Source: Paenibacillus typhae
GTDB taxonomy: Bacteria > Bacillota > Bacilli > Paenibacillales > Paenibacillaceae
Length of the DNA: 50,005 nt
Assembly: GCF_900099765.1 (NCBI RefSeq)
Contig: NZ_FNDX01000045.1
Location: 1-50,005 of the forward strand
Direction of reading: 5' to 3'
Both the position numbers and the translations under genes were made by a program. Positions 32,591-40,926 of this stretch are shown in pieces; positions within the stretch are counted from its first letter, which is position 1, and every line of letters begins with the position of its first letter. The notes beneath the pieces were generated by a model. The model saw nothing but the letters and a program-made list of their open reading frames with translations. It did no database searches and was not told the DNA's origin.

Positions 32591-34495
32591 ATGGATCAAC
32601 AAAAGCTGGCAAAAGAAATACTGAGGTTAGTAGGCGGGGAAGACAACATACAGGATTATACCCATTGTATGACCAGACTTCGTTTCAATCTGCGGGATAA
32701 TGGGGCGGCAGACCGGGCGAAGCTAAAGGAGCTGCCTGGAGTTATGGATGTTAACATTAACGGCGGGCAATTTCAGGTGATTATCGGAAACGATGTGTCC
32801 AAGGTGTATGGGGAGTTAAGCAAGATTGCCAAAAACAATGCTGGCTCTACCAGGGAGAACGCTGAACATCAAGGTAACAATAGAGGGCAGAAGCTCGGCA
32901 TCAAGGGCTCGATTGGCAAGTTTTTTGCAGATATATTACCCGGGATATTTAATCCTCTTGTTCCGGCTATAGCGGGTGCAGGGATGATCAAGGCGCTGCT
33001 GGCTGTAATCGTCATGTTTAATGCCACAGCGGCGAATACGGATCTCTACAAAATTCTGAATATTATTTCAGATGCCGTATTCTATTTCCTGCCGATGCTG
33101 CTCGCCTTCAGCTCTGCCAAGAAATTCAATGTCAATCCGTATCTGGCTGTTGTTATAGGGGGCGTGCTGCTACATCCTAACTTTGCCAAATTTATGGCCG
33201 ACGGTATAACGTCGATGAGCTTCCTGGGGCTCCCGGTCAAGCTGGTATCCTATTCTTCGTCTGTCATTCCTATTATTGCTACCGTATGGATCATGTCTTA
33301 TGTAGAACGTTTTGTCCGTAAAATTGTACCGAATGTACTGAAGACCATCCTGGAACCGATGCTGATCCTGTTAATTGTGGCACCTATCGCATTAATCGTG
33401 ATTGGCCCATTAGGAATTTATGCGGGTAATGCCATTGCCGATGGCTACATGTATTTCTATGAGCATTTCGGTGTAATCGCGGGCACTCTGCTTGGAGCCA
33501 CATTCTCGCTGATGGTCATCACCGGACTGCATTACGGCCTTATTCCGCTTGTCTTTCAGGCGATTGCCCAGAACGGCTTCGACTATATTATGCCGATTAT
33601 GACCGTTGCTAATATCGCGCAGGCAGGTGCTGTATTCGCAGTATTCCTGAGAACCAAGAATAACAGTATGAAGTCCTTGTCTGGAGCCTCAACTATTAGT
33701 GCGCTGATGGGTATTTCTGAGCCGGCTATTTATGGTGTGAACCTCAAATTGAAAAAGCCGTTTATTGCCGGGGTGATCGGTAGTGCGGCAGGTGCATTCA
33801 TCTTAAGTATCTTCCAAGTGGCAGCCTATGCGCTGGGTAAAGTCGGCTTGCCGTCCTTGCCGCTGTATATCGGACATAAATTTTCGCTGATGGTTCTGGC
33901 GGTGTGTGTCAGCTTTGTCGTTGCTGCTGTTGTCGCTTATGTTCTGGGCTTCAAGGATGTTAAAGAAGAGGCAGCGGAAGAGAACAATGCAGATCTTTCC
34001 AGTCCGCCCGCTAATGAACCTCAATCTGCCAAAAAGCTGCAAAACGAAGAAATCTATGCTCCCATTGAAGGCGAAGTTAAAAGCTTGAGCGAAGTCAGCG
34101 ATCCCGCCTTTTCGCAGGAGACGATGGGGAAAGGGATTGCAATCCTGCCTAGCGAGGGTCGTGTTGTCTCTCCAATTAATGGTGTGTTGTCGGTGGCTTT
34201 CAAAAAGAAACATGCGGTCCTCCTTACCAGCGACGATGGGGCAGAGGTTCTGATTCACGTCGGGATTGACACGGTCAAGCTGGGCGGTAAACACTTCACT
34301 CTTCATGTTAATCAAGGTGAGCGGGTAAGTGTCGGCGATCTGATTCTTGAATTCGATATGGACAGCATTACTCAGGAGGGCTTCGATATTATTACTCCGG
34401 TAATTATTTCTAATACCAGCGACTACGCAGGTATTACCGCTGTCAGCCAGACCACCGTCAAGGAAAAGGATACTCTATTGAAACTTAATGTATAA
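32591..34495 (+). CDS. bglF: Beta-glucoside PTS transporter, EIIBCA
   Basis: This 634-residue permease imports and phosphorylates beta-glucosides such as salicin, arbutin or cellobiose-like sugars. The EIIB domain comes first, with Cys26 in YTHCMTRLRFNLRD. The EIIC membrane domain (about 100-470) has roughly ten hydrophobic segments and the GISEPAIYGVNLKLKKPF motif. The EIIA domain (about 500-634) has His541 in KKKHAVLL and the phosphoacceptor His556 in VLIHVGIDTVKL. Domain order B-C-A is that of BglF/BglP. The ATG at 32591 follows GAGGAG at 11 bases; a GTG at 32579 overlaps that site. It also restrains LicT by phosphorylation in relatives. Confidence 0.95.
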   Translation: MDQQKLAKEILRLVGGEDNIQDYTHCMTRLRFNLRDNGAADRAKLKELPGVMDVNINGGQFQVIIGNDVSKVYGELSKIAKNNAGSTRENAEHQGNNRGQKLGIKGSIGKFFADILPGIFNPLVPAIAGAGMIKALLAVIVMFNATAANTDLYKILNIISDAVFYFLPMLLAFSSAKKFNVNPYLAVVIGGVLLHPNFAKFMADGITSMSFLGLPVKLVSYSSSVIPIIATVWIMSYVERFVRKIVPNVLKTILEPMLILLIVAPIALIVIGPLGIYAGNAIADGYMYFYEHFGVIAGTLLGATFSLMVITGLHYGLIPLVFQAIAQNGFDYIMPIMTVANIAQAGAVFAVFLRTKNNSMKSLSGASTISALMGISEPAIYGVNLKLKKPFIAGVIGSAAGAFILSIFQVAAYALGKVGLPSLPLYIGHKFSLMVLAVCVSFVVAAVVAYVLGFKDVKEEAAEENNADLSSPPANEPQSAKKLQNEEIYAPIEGEVKSLSEVSDPAFSQETMGKGIAILPSEGRVVSPINGVLSVAFKKKHAVLLTSDDGAEVLIHVGIDTVKLGGKHFTLHVNQGERVSVGDLILEFDMDSITQEGFDIITPVIISNTSDYAGITAVSQTTVKEKDTLLKLNV

Positions 34496-34519
34496 AACAT
34501 CAGAAGGGAAGATTATAGA

Positions 34520-35929
34520 ATGAAACAGACAGACATCCAATTCCCGGAAGGCTTCTTATGGGGTGGCGCGATTTCGGCTAATCAGGCGGAAGGGGCCTAT
34601 CAGGAGAATGGTAAAGGGTTATCGATTGCTGACATTCTGGCCAACGGGATCTTTAACCCGCCATATGAGCATCCCGATAAGAAGAATCCTTACCATGAGG
34701 CGATTGATTTCTATCACAGATATGAGGAGGATATCGCTTTATTCGCTGAGATGGGCTTCAAAGCGCTTCGTACCTCCATTGCCTGGACAAGAATATTCCC
34801 TAATGGGGACGAAGAGACTCCTAATGAAGCTGGTTTACAGTACTACGATCAAGTATTCGATTGTATGCGGAAGTATAATATTGAGCCGGTTGTGACGCTT
34901 TCCCATTATGAGATGCCGCTTGGACTGGTTAAGGATTACGGCGGATGGAGAAACCGCAAACTGATAGCGTTCTTTGAAAGATATGCGATTGCCGTATTCA
35001 AGCGCTACAAGGAAAAAGTGAAATATTGGATTGCCTTCAACGAGATCAATGTCCTGCTCCACATTCCCTTCGTCGGCGGAGGAGCGGTCATTCAGGAAGG
35101 CGAAAATAAGAAGCAGATCATCTATCAGATGGCGCATTACCAGCATGTAGCCAGCGCCCTGGCGGCGAAGGCCTGCCATGAGATTATACCGGGCTCGCAG
35201 ATGGGCTGTATGATCGCCGCAGGGCCGTATTACCCGCATACCTGCCATCCGGATGATATTCTCACAGCCATGGAAATGGACAGACAAGTCTACTTCTTCA
35301 CGGATGTTATGGCAAGAGGATACTACCCTTCTTACGTGAAACGATGGTTCAAGGAGTATGACATCGAGCTGGATCTGACGGCAGAGGATGAACAACTGCT
35401 GAAGCAGCATACCGTCGATTACATCAGCTTCAGCTATTATAAGAGCCGCTGTGCCAGTGCCAATCCTAGTGAACTGGAGATGGTATCGGGCAACCTGGCT
35501 ATGGGTGTCAAGAATCCTTATCTGGAGGCGTCGGACTGGGGCTGGCAGATTGATCCCGCGGGCCTGAGATTCACGCTGAACCAGCTCTACGACCGCTATC
35601 AGAAGCCACTTTTCATTGTCGAAAACGGATTCGGAGCTGTAGATATTGTTGGAGAAGATCAGAGCATCCTGGATGATTACCGGATCTCCTATTTACGGGA
35701 CCATATGATTGAGGCGGGAAAAGCCATTGAAGACGGCGTTGAACTGCTGGGCTTCCTGAGCTGGGGACCGATTGATATTGTAAGTGCCTCTACAGGTGAG
35801 ATGAAGAAGCGGTACGGTTACATCTATGTAGATAAAGATAATGAGGGGAACGGCACCCTGCGCAGAATCAAGAAGAAGAGCTTCCATTGGTACAAGGAGG
35901 TTATCGCCTCCAACGGAGGAAGTTTATAA
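34520..35929 (+). CDS. bglA: 6-phospho-beta-glucosidase (GH1)
   Basis: This 469-residue glycoside hydrolase family 1 enzyme splits the phosphorylated beta-glucosides made by the PTS into glucose-6-phosphate and an aglycone or glucose. The N-terminal signature FLWGGAISANQAEGAYQENG is clear. The acid/base is Glu175 in FNEIN and the nucleophile Glu368 in FIVENGFG. A phosphate-binding stretch near MKKRYGYIYVD is in the expected place for the 6-phospho subgroup. It follows bglF after 24 bases with its own GGAAG-type site and is the last gene before a strong terminator. Confidence 0.95.
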   Translation: MKQTDIQFPEGFLWGGAISANQAEGAYQENGKGLSIADILANGIFNPPYEHPDKKNPYHEAIDFYHRYEEDIALFAEMGFKALRTSIAWTRIFPNGDEETPNEAGLQYYDQVFDCMRKYNIEPVVTLSHYEMPLGLVKDYGGWRNRKLIAFFERYAIAVFKRYKEKVKYWIAFNEINVLLHIPFVGGGAVIQEGENKKQIIYQMAHYQHVASALAAKACHEIIPGSQMGCMIAAGPYYPHTCHPDDILTAMEMDRQVYFFTDVMARGYYPSYVKRWFKEYDIELDLTAEDEQLLKQHTVDYISFSYYKSRCASANPSELEMVSGNLAMGVKNPYLEASDWGWQIDPAGLRFTLNQLYDRYQKPLFIVENGFGAVDIVGEDQSILDDYRISYLRDHMIEAGKAIEDGVELLGFLSWGPIDIVSASTGEMKKRYGYIYVDKDNEGNGTLRRIKKKSFHWYKEVIASNGGSL

Positions 35930-35989
35930 AATGGCAAAGGCACTCAGCTGGGGAATATCGCCCTGAGAATAGGCTAAAGCTACAGATAG

Positions 35990-36027
35990 AAACGCTACTG
36001 ATATAACGTTGTCAGTAGCGTTTGTTT
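35990..36027 (+). terminator. Terminator of the beta-glucoside operon
   Basis: AAACGCTACTGA pairs perfectly with TCAGTAGCGTTT (12-base stem), followed by GTTTGTTTAT. It lies about 60 bases after the glucosidase stop. Confidence 0.85.
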
Positions 36028-36067
36028 ATGATTGGACATGTAGCTATTGAAGAAAGGATGAATACTT

Positions 36068-36226
36068 GTAAACATCGCTTCGATACGTATGATTACTGAC
36101 AACATTGATCATCTGGTTGACCGCAATGAGCCAGTGACAGGGCTTAAGGCTAACCCCCATCGATTCTGCGGGAAGTTGTGGAATCGTTCGATTTCTGCAT
36201 CAGAATATCGAGCACTCTATTATTGA
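36068..36226 (+). pseudogene. Remnant of a VOC (glyoxalase/bleomycin-resistance) family gene
   Basis: A ribosome site (AAAGGATG) is followed by a frame that has GTA where a start codon is expected. It then encodes NIASIRMITDNIDHLVDR and a matching EPVTGLK stretch, very like the N-terminus of VOC-family proteins, where I would expect IITDDIDRLVAFYE. The frame stops after about 52 codons, and sequence resembling later parts of such proteins is lost. I therefore call it a decayed gene. It lies between the PTS operon terminator and the convergent epimerase gene; the rest of this 328-base stretch shows nothing else. Confidence 0.45.
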
Positions 36227-36257
36227 TCCCCGGCGGCCGATGCTTATGCAAGTGCCC

Positions 36258-37100
36258 TCATAAAGCTCCTGCGTCTCTTGCCGTATAGAAAGACGGATAG
36301 ATCGGCCGGTAATGCAGCTCGTCTCTGATCCGCGAAGTATCGACAATCATATCCCATGGATCATACTGCTGCTGCAGGGCTTCCGGCGAGGGCTCGACCT
36401 GATGAAGCTGAAGCATCTCGGCCACGGAGATCGGCGCATCATCAGCCACATTATAGATTCGTCCATCGATTCCCGGTGTGAAGGCGGCGAGCATCAGCGC
36501 CTGGCTGATATCCGCATGATGGGCCATATGAATGCGTCTGGCCGGATTCCATTGGCTGAAGTAGGGCAGAACCTCCGCGATATGGGGGTCACACTCACCA
36601 TAGATGAAGGGAAACCGTACAATACGCAGATCTAAGCCCTGTTCACGATGGAGAGCAAGCAGTGCTGCTTCAGCTTCCGCCTTGCTCTGCGGATAGGCAA
36701 AAGCGGGCCGGAGCTCATCCTCCTCCCGGCTGGGCCGCGGATGTTCTCCCGGTCCGTAGACATGGTTGGTGCTTGCGAATACGAACCTTGGCACATCCGC
36801 ATCCAGCGCCGCACGGGCCAAGGCTACAGCGCCGTCAATATTGGCTGTTCTGGTGGTCTGCTCATCCACGCCCCGGAATTGGGCGGCCAAGTGCACCACA
36901 ACGTCGTTACCCCGTAGCGCCTCAAGGTAACTTTCCGGCTGCAGAAGGTCACCGTCGACACATTCAGCCCCTTGCCGGCGAAGCTCCTCCACCCTGGCAG
37001 CATCCCTGACCAGCAGCGTAACCTGATGGCCGCGCTGGAGCAGGCGCGGAACCAGACGGCTTCCTACCTTACCTGTTGCTCCGGTAACAAAAAGATTCAT
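36258..37100 (-). CDS. NAD-dependent epimerase/dehydratase family protein (extended SDR)
   Basis: This 280-residue extended short-chain dehydrogenase starts with the NAD(P)-binding motif VTGATGKVGSRLVPRLL (residues 5-21). VHLAAQFRGVD follows, then the active-site Ser/Tyr region FASTNHVYGPGE and AYPQSKAEAE, with Tyr and Lys spaced as YxxxK. The substrate may be a sugar nucleotide or another alcohol and is unknown. The ATG at 37100 follows GGGAGG; the longer frame reaching 37241 has no site and overlaps the divergent regulator. Control by that regulator is likely because the two share a promoter region. Confidence 0.87.
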   Translation of the reverse strand: MNLFVTGATGKVGSRLVPRLLQRGHQVTLLVRDAARVEELRRQGAECVDGDLLQPESYLEALRGNDVVVHLAAQFRGVDEQTTRTANIDGAVALARAALDADVPRFVFASTNHVYGPGEHPRPSREEDELRPAFAYPQSKAEAEAALLALHREQGLDLRIVRFPFIYGECDPHIAEVLPYFSQWNPARRIHMAHHADISQALMLAAFTPGIDGRIYNVADDAPISVAEMLQLHQVEPSPEALQQQYDPWDMIVDTSRIRDELHYRPIYPSFYTARDAGAL

Positions 37101-37221
37101 TCTAAGATCCTCCCAGCATGTTGATATTTGATGTAATAGGATCAGTATAATGGGCTGCGCGAATAGCATCCTTCCTGCCGTTATCGTATCATTGGGAGTG
37201 TCAGGATAAGGAGGAGATTCC

Positions 37222-38058
37222 ATGGAAAATGTTTTGCCCAAAACATCATTGGGTGAATTTTTGCGTTCGCGCCGGGAGCGCCTTACCCCAGAAGATGTGG
37301 GGTTGGTATCCTATGGGCGGCGGCGGATTCAAGGGCTGCGGAGGGAAGAAGTGGCCCAGCTTGCCTATATCGGAACCTCATGGTACACCTCCCTGGAGCA
37401 AGGCCGTGGCGTCAATCCGTCGGAGGATGTACTTAATAACATAGCCAGAGCCCTGCGGCTGACAGAGGATGAACGCCAGCATCTGCATCTTCTTGCCAGA
37501 CCGGTACTACAGGATCGGGAAGCGGATCAGCATATTCCTGTGGGCATTGAACGGATGATACAGGCACTTGGTCCGAATCCGGTATTTATACTGGGAAGAT
37601 ATTGGGATTTACTGATGTGGAACCAGGCGGCTGAGCTTGTGTTCCGTTTACCTTCATATGCGGATACGGGGCCGGAGTGCATTAACTGGATCAGGTATCT
37701 TTTTACAGAGCTGGGGTCAAGCATAGAGGATTGGGAGTACGGTGCCAAAGTCCTGATTGCCCAGTTTCGTGCGGATTACGCACGCTTCCCTGATGATGCG
37801 AGGTTTAAGGAGCTCCTCCAAGAGTTCATGCAGAACAGCCGGCTCTTTCGGGAGACCTGGGCGCTTCATGAGGTTCAGGCCGTTGCAGACCGCCACAAAC
37901 GGAGATACGATCCCCAGATCGGCGAGATGGAGTTCGAGCATGTGACCCTGCAGCCTCCAGGCAACCCGGATCTTAAGGTGATGATTTACACAGCTTCAAC
38001 AGAGACAAGTGTGCGGCTGCAGCATATGCTGGAGGCCCTTGAGGCAAGAGCGAAATAA
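37222..38058 (+). CDS. XRE-type regulator with MmyB-like ligand domain
   Basis: This 278-residue regulator has an N-terminal helix-turn-helix (about 8-78) with RIQGLRREEVAQLAYIGTSWYT and EQGRGVNPSEDVLNNIARAL. The C-terminal MmyB-type domain (about 105-270), marked by NPVFILGRYWDLLMWNQAAE, is a PAS-like fold that binds small hydrophobic ligands in relatives. It is divergent from the epimerase gene, a common pairing of MmyB-type regulators with an NAD(P)-dependent oxidoreductase. AAGGAGG precedes the ATG at a good distance. Confidence 0.9.
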   Translation: MENVLPKTSLGEFLRSRRERLTPEDVGLVSYGRRRIQGLRREEVAQLAYIGTSWYTSLEQGRGVNPSEDVLNNIARALRLTEDERQHLHLLARPVLQDREADQHIPVGIERMIQALGPNPVFILGRYWDLLMWNQAAELVFRLPSYADTGPECINWIRYLFTELGSSIEDWEYGAKVLIAQFRADYARFPDDARFKELLQEFMQNSRLFRETWALHEVQAVADRHKRRYDPQIGEMEFEHVTLQPPGNPDLKVMIYTASTETSVRLQHMLEALEARAK

Positions 38059-38083
38059 TATTAAAAAAGCTGGAGGACTGGTA

Positions 38084-38233
38084 TTATCCCCTCAAGTAGA
38101 CATGTGAGAAAAGCTGCGCAGCCAGCGCGTGCCGATACTTAATCGGTGCGCTCTGATTCAATTTCGCCTGAAAACGTTGGTAGTTATAAAAGTAGATATA
38201 TCCCTCGACCGCTTGATAAATTGCTTCTAATTC
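38084..38233 (-). pseudogene. C-terminal remnant of an IS3-family transposase
   Basis: On the minus strand the frame encodes about 49 residues ending in a stop, with EGYIYFYNYQRFQAKLNQ followed by SAPIKYR, the well-known C-terminal end of IS3-family OrfB integrases. A stop lies in frame directly upstream, and no DDE catalytic core or OrfA is present. The insertion sequence is therefore a fragment. It lies between the MmyB-type regulator and the spore-coat cluster. Confidence 0.7.
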
Positions 38234-38332
38234 TTAAGCCAGACTTCAGTGATTCGTTCATAATCTCATAATCGGTCTGCGTATCAAGTTCAATTCCTCT
38301 GGTCGATTCCGGATAAATGAGGAGGAATCCTC

Positions 38333-38371
38333 ATGAGCGATACAAAGAACCGTTACGTTGTAATCGGCTAA
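38333..38371 (+). CDS. 12-codon open frame with strong ribosome site (truncated gene or leader)
   Basis: The ATG at 38333 follows a perfect ribosome site that itself sits in a hairpin, GAGGA-GGAA-TCCTC (38319-38332). The frame, MSDTKNRYVVIG, ends in TAA after 12 codons, and a terminator follows at once. The start looks like that of a normal small stress-type protein cut short. It could also be a leader peptide. No product is claimed. Confidence 0.3.
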   Translation: MSDTKNRYVVIG

Positions 38372-38375
38372 AGTC

Positions 38376-38413
38376 AAAAACGCGCCTGAACCATGGTGGT
38401 TTGCGCGTTTTTT
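38376..38413. terminator. Bidirectional terminator at the end of the spore-coat cluster
   Basis: AAAAACGCGC pairs with GCGCGTTTTTT around a CTGAACCATGGTGGTTT loop. It lies 15 bases beyond the stop of the last CotF-like gene (minus strand) and directly after the 12-codon frame (plus strand). Confidence 0.8.
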
Positions 38414-38427
38414 GGGCGAGTTTGGCG

Positions 38428-38724
38428 TCAGGACGGAATGTTCGTAGCGGTCTGAATATTTTTCAGATCAAGCTGAATTTGCTCCGGAATATGGTAGGGG
38501 TGGTAAAGGCCCCGCTGCATCATATAGTCTGTTATCTTTTCATGTGAATTAATAGCCTCGCCGAGTTGTTTCATCAATATATCCCTGATTTCGGGGGTGG
38601 CACATTCAGTCACAGCCATGGCGTAGTTTCTGACTCCGCTCTTGGCGTTCATCAAAAGATCCATTGCGATCACGTCATCGGTCAGCGTATGAAGACCGGT
38701 CATGTGTTCTAATATTGGGTTCAT
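38428..38724 (-). CDS. CotF-like spore coat protein (second copy)
   Basis: This 98-residue helical protein belongs to the coat protein F family: TDDVIAMDLLMNAKSGVRNYAMAVTECATPEIRDILMKQL, then HEKITDYMMQRGLYHPY. The last motif, with YMM followed by GLYHPY, is typical of CotF. It is paralogous to the protein at 40102-40488 and lies last in the minus-strand cluster. AGGAG precedes the ATG. I recall the same order in Bacillus subtilis (yraG-yraF-adhB-yraE-yraD), where this gene would match yraD. A place in the spore coat is inferred from the family. Confidence 0.85.
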   Translation of the reverse strand: MNPILEHMTGLHTLTDDVIAMDLLMNAKSGVRNYAMAVTECATPEIRDILMKQLGEAINSHEKITDYMMQRGLYHPYHIPEQIQLDLKNIQTATNIPS

Positions 38725-38735
38725 TTTTTTATCTC

Positions 38736-38939
38736 CTATACAGTCACTTTAGATAAAACTCCACCGAGTTCCTGAAGCTGCTGCTGTGATAATGTCGCAT
38801 CTTGCTGCAAAATTTGCATGAGCTCCGGGTCGGTTACCAGAGCTTGCATGGTCGTAGATTTCGTTAAGCAAACCGCCTTGAACGCAGCCATTTCATGAAC
38901 CTCCAGTATCTCATGCAAAGCGTAATTGGAATTCTTCAT
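38736..38939 (-). CDS. Small YraE/YraG-like spore coat-associated protein (second copy)
   Basis: This 67-residue helical protein is related to the one at 40501-40743: both share the pattern LHE-FK-CL-KS---Q-LV-D-EL-----QD, then a Gln-rich helix. The ATG at 38939 lies eight bases after GGGAGG; longer in-frame starts lack a site and run into the dehydrogenase gene. The 11-base gap to the CotF-like gene implies co-translation. Function is unknown beyond the spore-coat context. Confidence 0.72.
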   Translation of the reverse strand: MKNSNYALHEILEVHEMAAFKAVCLTKSTTMQALVTDPELMQILQQDATLSQQQLQELGGVLSKVTV

Positions 38940-38968
38940 TGGAATTGCCTCCCGGGTATTTGCCATAT

Positions 38969-40105
38969 TCAAGGCTTTAAGATTACTTTGATGCAATCAT
39001 CGGTTTTGGTATCGAACACTTCATAGCCGCGCTTGGCTTCGCTGAGCGGAATGACGTGCGTAACAATGTCTCCAGGGTCTACTTTGCCCGAAGTAACCAA
39101 CTCATACATATACGGCATATAGTGAATGACCGGGGCTTGTCCGGAGCGGATATTCACGTTGCGCTGCATGATATCGCCGAGGGGAAACCCGTTATAGCGT
39201 CCGCCATATACCCCGGTGACCTGGATGGTGCCGCCTTTGCGGACAGCCTGGGATGCAATGATAAATGCGCTCATGGTGCCGCCCTGCAGCTTCAAACCGC
39301 TGGCCAGAAATTCGAGATCACTCATCTTACCGTCCATACCTACCGCATCAATCACGACATCGGCGCCGCCTTTGGTCATTTCCTTGAGAGTGTTACCGAT
39401 ATTCTTATCCTGTTCGAAGTTTACAATTTCGACGTTGTTCGTTCGCTTCGCATGCTGTAAGCGGTAATCGACATAGTCGACGGCTATAACACGCTTAGCC
39501 CCTTTAAGCCAGCAGAATTTCTGGGCCAGAAGTCCGACCGGACCGCAGCCGAGCACGATGACCGTATCTCCATTCTTGACGCCGGCGTTATCGACGCTCC
39601 AGAATGCCGTAGTCATGGCATCGGCGATCAAGCTTAGCTTTTCGTCCGGTTGTTCGCAGTTTTCAGGGATCTTGAAGTGGGTAAAGTTGGCGAACGGGAC
39701 CCGTAAATACTCGGCTTGCCCGCCAGGGTATCCGCCTGTTGTTCCGGAGTAGCCGAAATATGCGCCCATATCCCCGTGTTCGTTAGAGTTGTCACATTGG
39801 CTTTCAAGCTGATTTTTACAAAAAAAGCATTCTCCGCATGCAATGTTGAACGGAATGATCACACGATCGCCTTTCTTTACCTTTGTCACGCCAGGGCCTA
39901 CTTCTTCTACAATCCCCATCGGTTCATGCCCGATGACGTAATTCTCCTGAAGGTTAGGGATCATCCCGTGAATCAGGTGGAGGTCTGAACCGCAAATGGC
40001 GGTACTGGTGATCTTTACAATCATATCGTCCGGTTTCTCAATCTTAGCATCGGGTACTTCTTTGACAACGACATTTTTAATTCCTTGATATGTTACAGCC
40101 TTCAT
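38969..40105 (-). CDS. adhB: Zinc-dependent alcohol dehydrogenase AdhB-like, in spore-coat cluster
   Basis: This 378-residue medium-chain dehydrogenase resembles glutathione-independent formaldehyde dehydrogenases. Catalytic zinc ligands are Cys38 in ICGSDLHLIHG and His60-Glu61 in GHEPMG. A structural zinc site is CGECFFCKNQLESQC. The NAD-binding motif is LGCGPVGLLAQ. The substrate is probably a small alcohol or aldehyde. The start overlaps the upstream CotF-like gene by four bases. In Bacillus subtilis adhB lies among the yraDEFG coat-like genes, and the same order is seen here, so a coat- or germination-linked role is plausible but unproven. Confidence 0.92.
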   Translation of the reverse strand: MKAVTYQGIKNVVVKEVPDAKIEKPDDMIVKITSTAICGSDLHLIHGMIPNLQENYVIGHEPMGIVEEVGPGVTKVKKGDRVIIPFNIACGECFFCKNQLESQCDNSNEHGDMGAYFGYSGTTGGYPGGQAEYLRVPFANFTHFKIPENCEQPDEKLSLIADAMTTAFWSVDNAGVKNGDTVIVLGCGPVGLLAQKFCWLKGAKRVIAVDYVDYRLQHAKRTNNVEIVNFEQDKNIGNTLKEMTKGGADVVIDAVGMDGKMSDLEFLASGLKLQGGTMSAFIIASQAVRKGGTIQVTGVYGGRYNGFPLGDIMQRNVNIRSGQAPVIHYMPYMYELVTSGKVDPGDIVTHVIPLSEAKRGYEVFDTKTDDCIKVILKP

Positions 40106-40488
40106 GCTTCATGTCCCCCAATATGTTCATCTGGAGTTCGATCAAACATCCCTTTACGCGACGTATCACCCGGGAACAAATTCATCTGCCCGATCATCAC
40201 CGTATTTTTCGCTGAAAGCTGGTCGAGCTGGTACTGTTCGTTCAGCTCATAAGGATGGAACCATTTTTTGCGGATCATAAGCTCCGAGATTTCCTGATGC
40301 AGTGCGATCCCCTGCATAAGATGATTGCGCAGCAGCGCTCTTACTTCGGGAGAAGCCGTTTCCGTCAGGGCGATGGACAAGTTACGTACACCTTCCTTGG
40401 CACGAAGAAGGAAGTCCATGGCAAAAGTCGTATCTGCCATTTCCGGCATGTTTAATGAATTAATCGGGTCTAAATAATCGGTATTCAT
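40102..40488 (-). CDS. CotF-like spore coat protein (first copy)
   Basis: This 128-residue protein of the CotF family has FAMDFLLRAKEGVRNLSIALTETASPEVRALL, then HQEISELMIRKKWFHPYELNEQYQLDQL. It is paralogous to the 98-residue protein at 38428-38724 but has about 30 more residues at the C-terminus, rich in polar residues and with GMFDRTPDEH. It overlaps the adhB start (ATGA), so the two are translationally coupled. It corresponds in position to yraF of Bacillus. Confidence 0.87.
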   Translation of the reverse strand: MNTDYLDPINSLNMPEMADTTFAMDFLLRAKEGVRNLSIALTETASPEVRALLRNHLMQGIALHQEISELMIRKKWFHPYELNEQYQLDQLSAKNTVMIGQMNLFPGDTSRKGMFDRTPDEHIGGHEA

Positions 40489-40500
40489 TGGCGCTCCCCT

Positions 40501-40743
40501 TTAATGAGTGATAGGTGTCGGGCTATTCGGAACAGGCGCTTGGAAAGGAGCTCTTGCATAGATTGTTTGAAGCTCAGCGATCTGTTGGATGGATTGAATT
40601 ACGTCTTTCTGCATTAACGCTTTTAGCTCCTGGTCAAAGACCAAGCCTTGCATAAGTTTTGACTTTGCGAGACAGAGCGTTTTAAAGTTTAATGCTTCAT
40701 GTAGTTCCATTGATTCGTGCGGCGCTAGCGTTGGCGTATTCAT
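40501..40743 (-). CDS. Small YraE/YraG-like spore coat-associated protein (first copy)
   Basis: This 80-residue protein is related to that at 38736-38939: LHEALNFKTLCLAKSKLMQGLVFDQELKALMQKDVIQSIQQIAELQ, then a Pro-rich tail (FQAPVPNSPTP). It is the first gene of the minus-strand coat cluster. The ATG at 40743 follows AAAAGGAGGG by 11 bases; the longer frame to 40875 has no site. A mother-cell sigma promoter is expected upstream (40790-40880), but I could not pin one down. Confidence 0.72.
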   Translation of the reverse strand: MNTPTLAPHESMELHEALNFKTLCLAKSKLMQGLVFDQELKALMQKDVIQSIQQIAELQTIYARAPFQAPVPNSPTPITH

Positions 40744-40926
40744 TGAGAACGATTCCCTCCTTTTAACTTCACCGTTAAATTCTCCGACTTCATCGGATCT
40801 TATACTAATAAAAGTAGCCGGGGGCCGGATTTTCCCATGCCGGTTGTAAGAATATAAACATAATCCAAACCGCATACTGATTTGTGTTTAAGTTATTCAT
40901 CTTTGCTCACGGAAGGGGGACTCATC

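Noticed and set aside
38236..38332. Further coding remnant between the IS3 fragment and the 12-codon frame
   Set aside because: A minus-strand frame gives about 25 residues (around TRGIELDTQTDYEIMNESL) but no family is recognised and no start is seen, so it is not reported as a gene.
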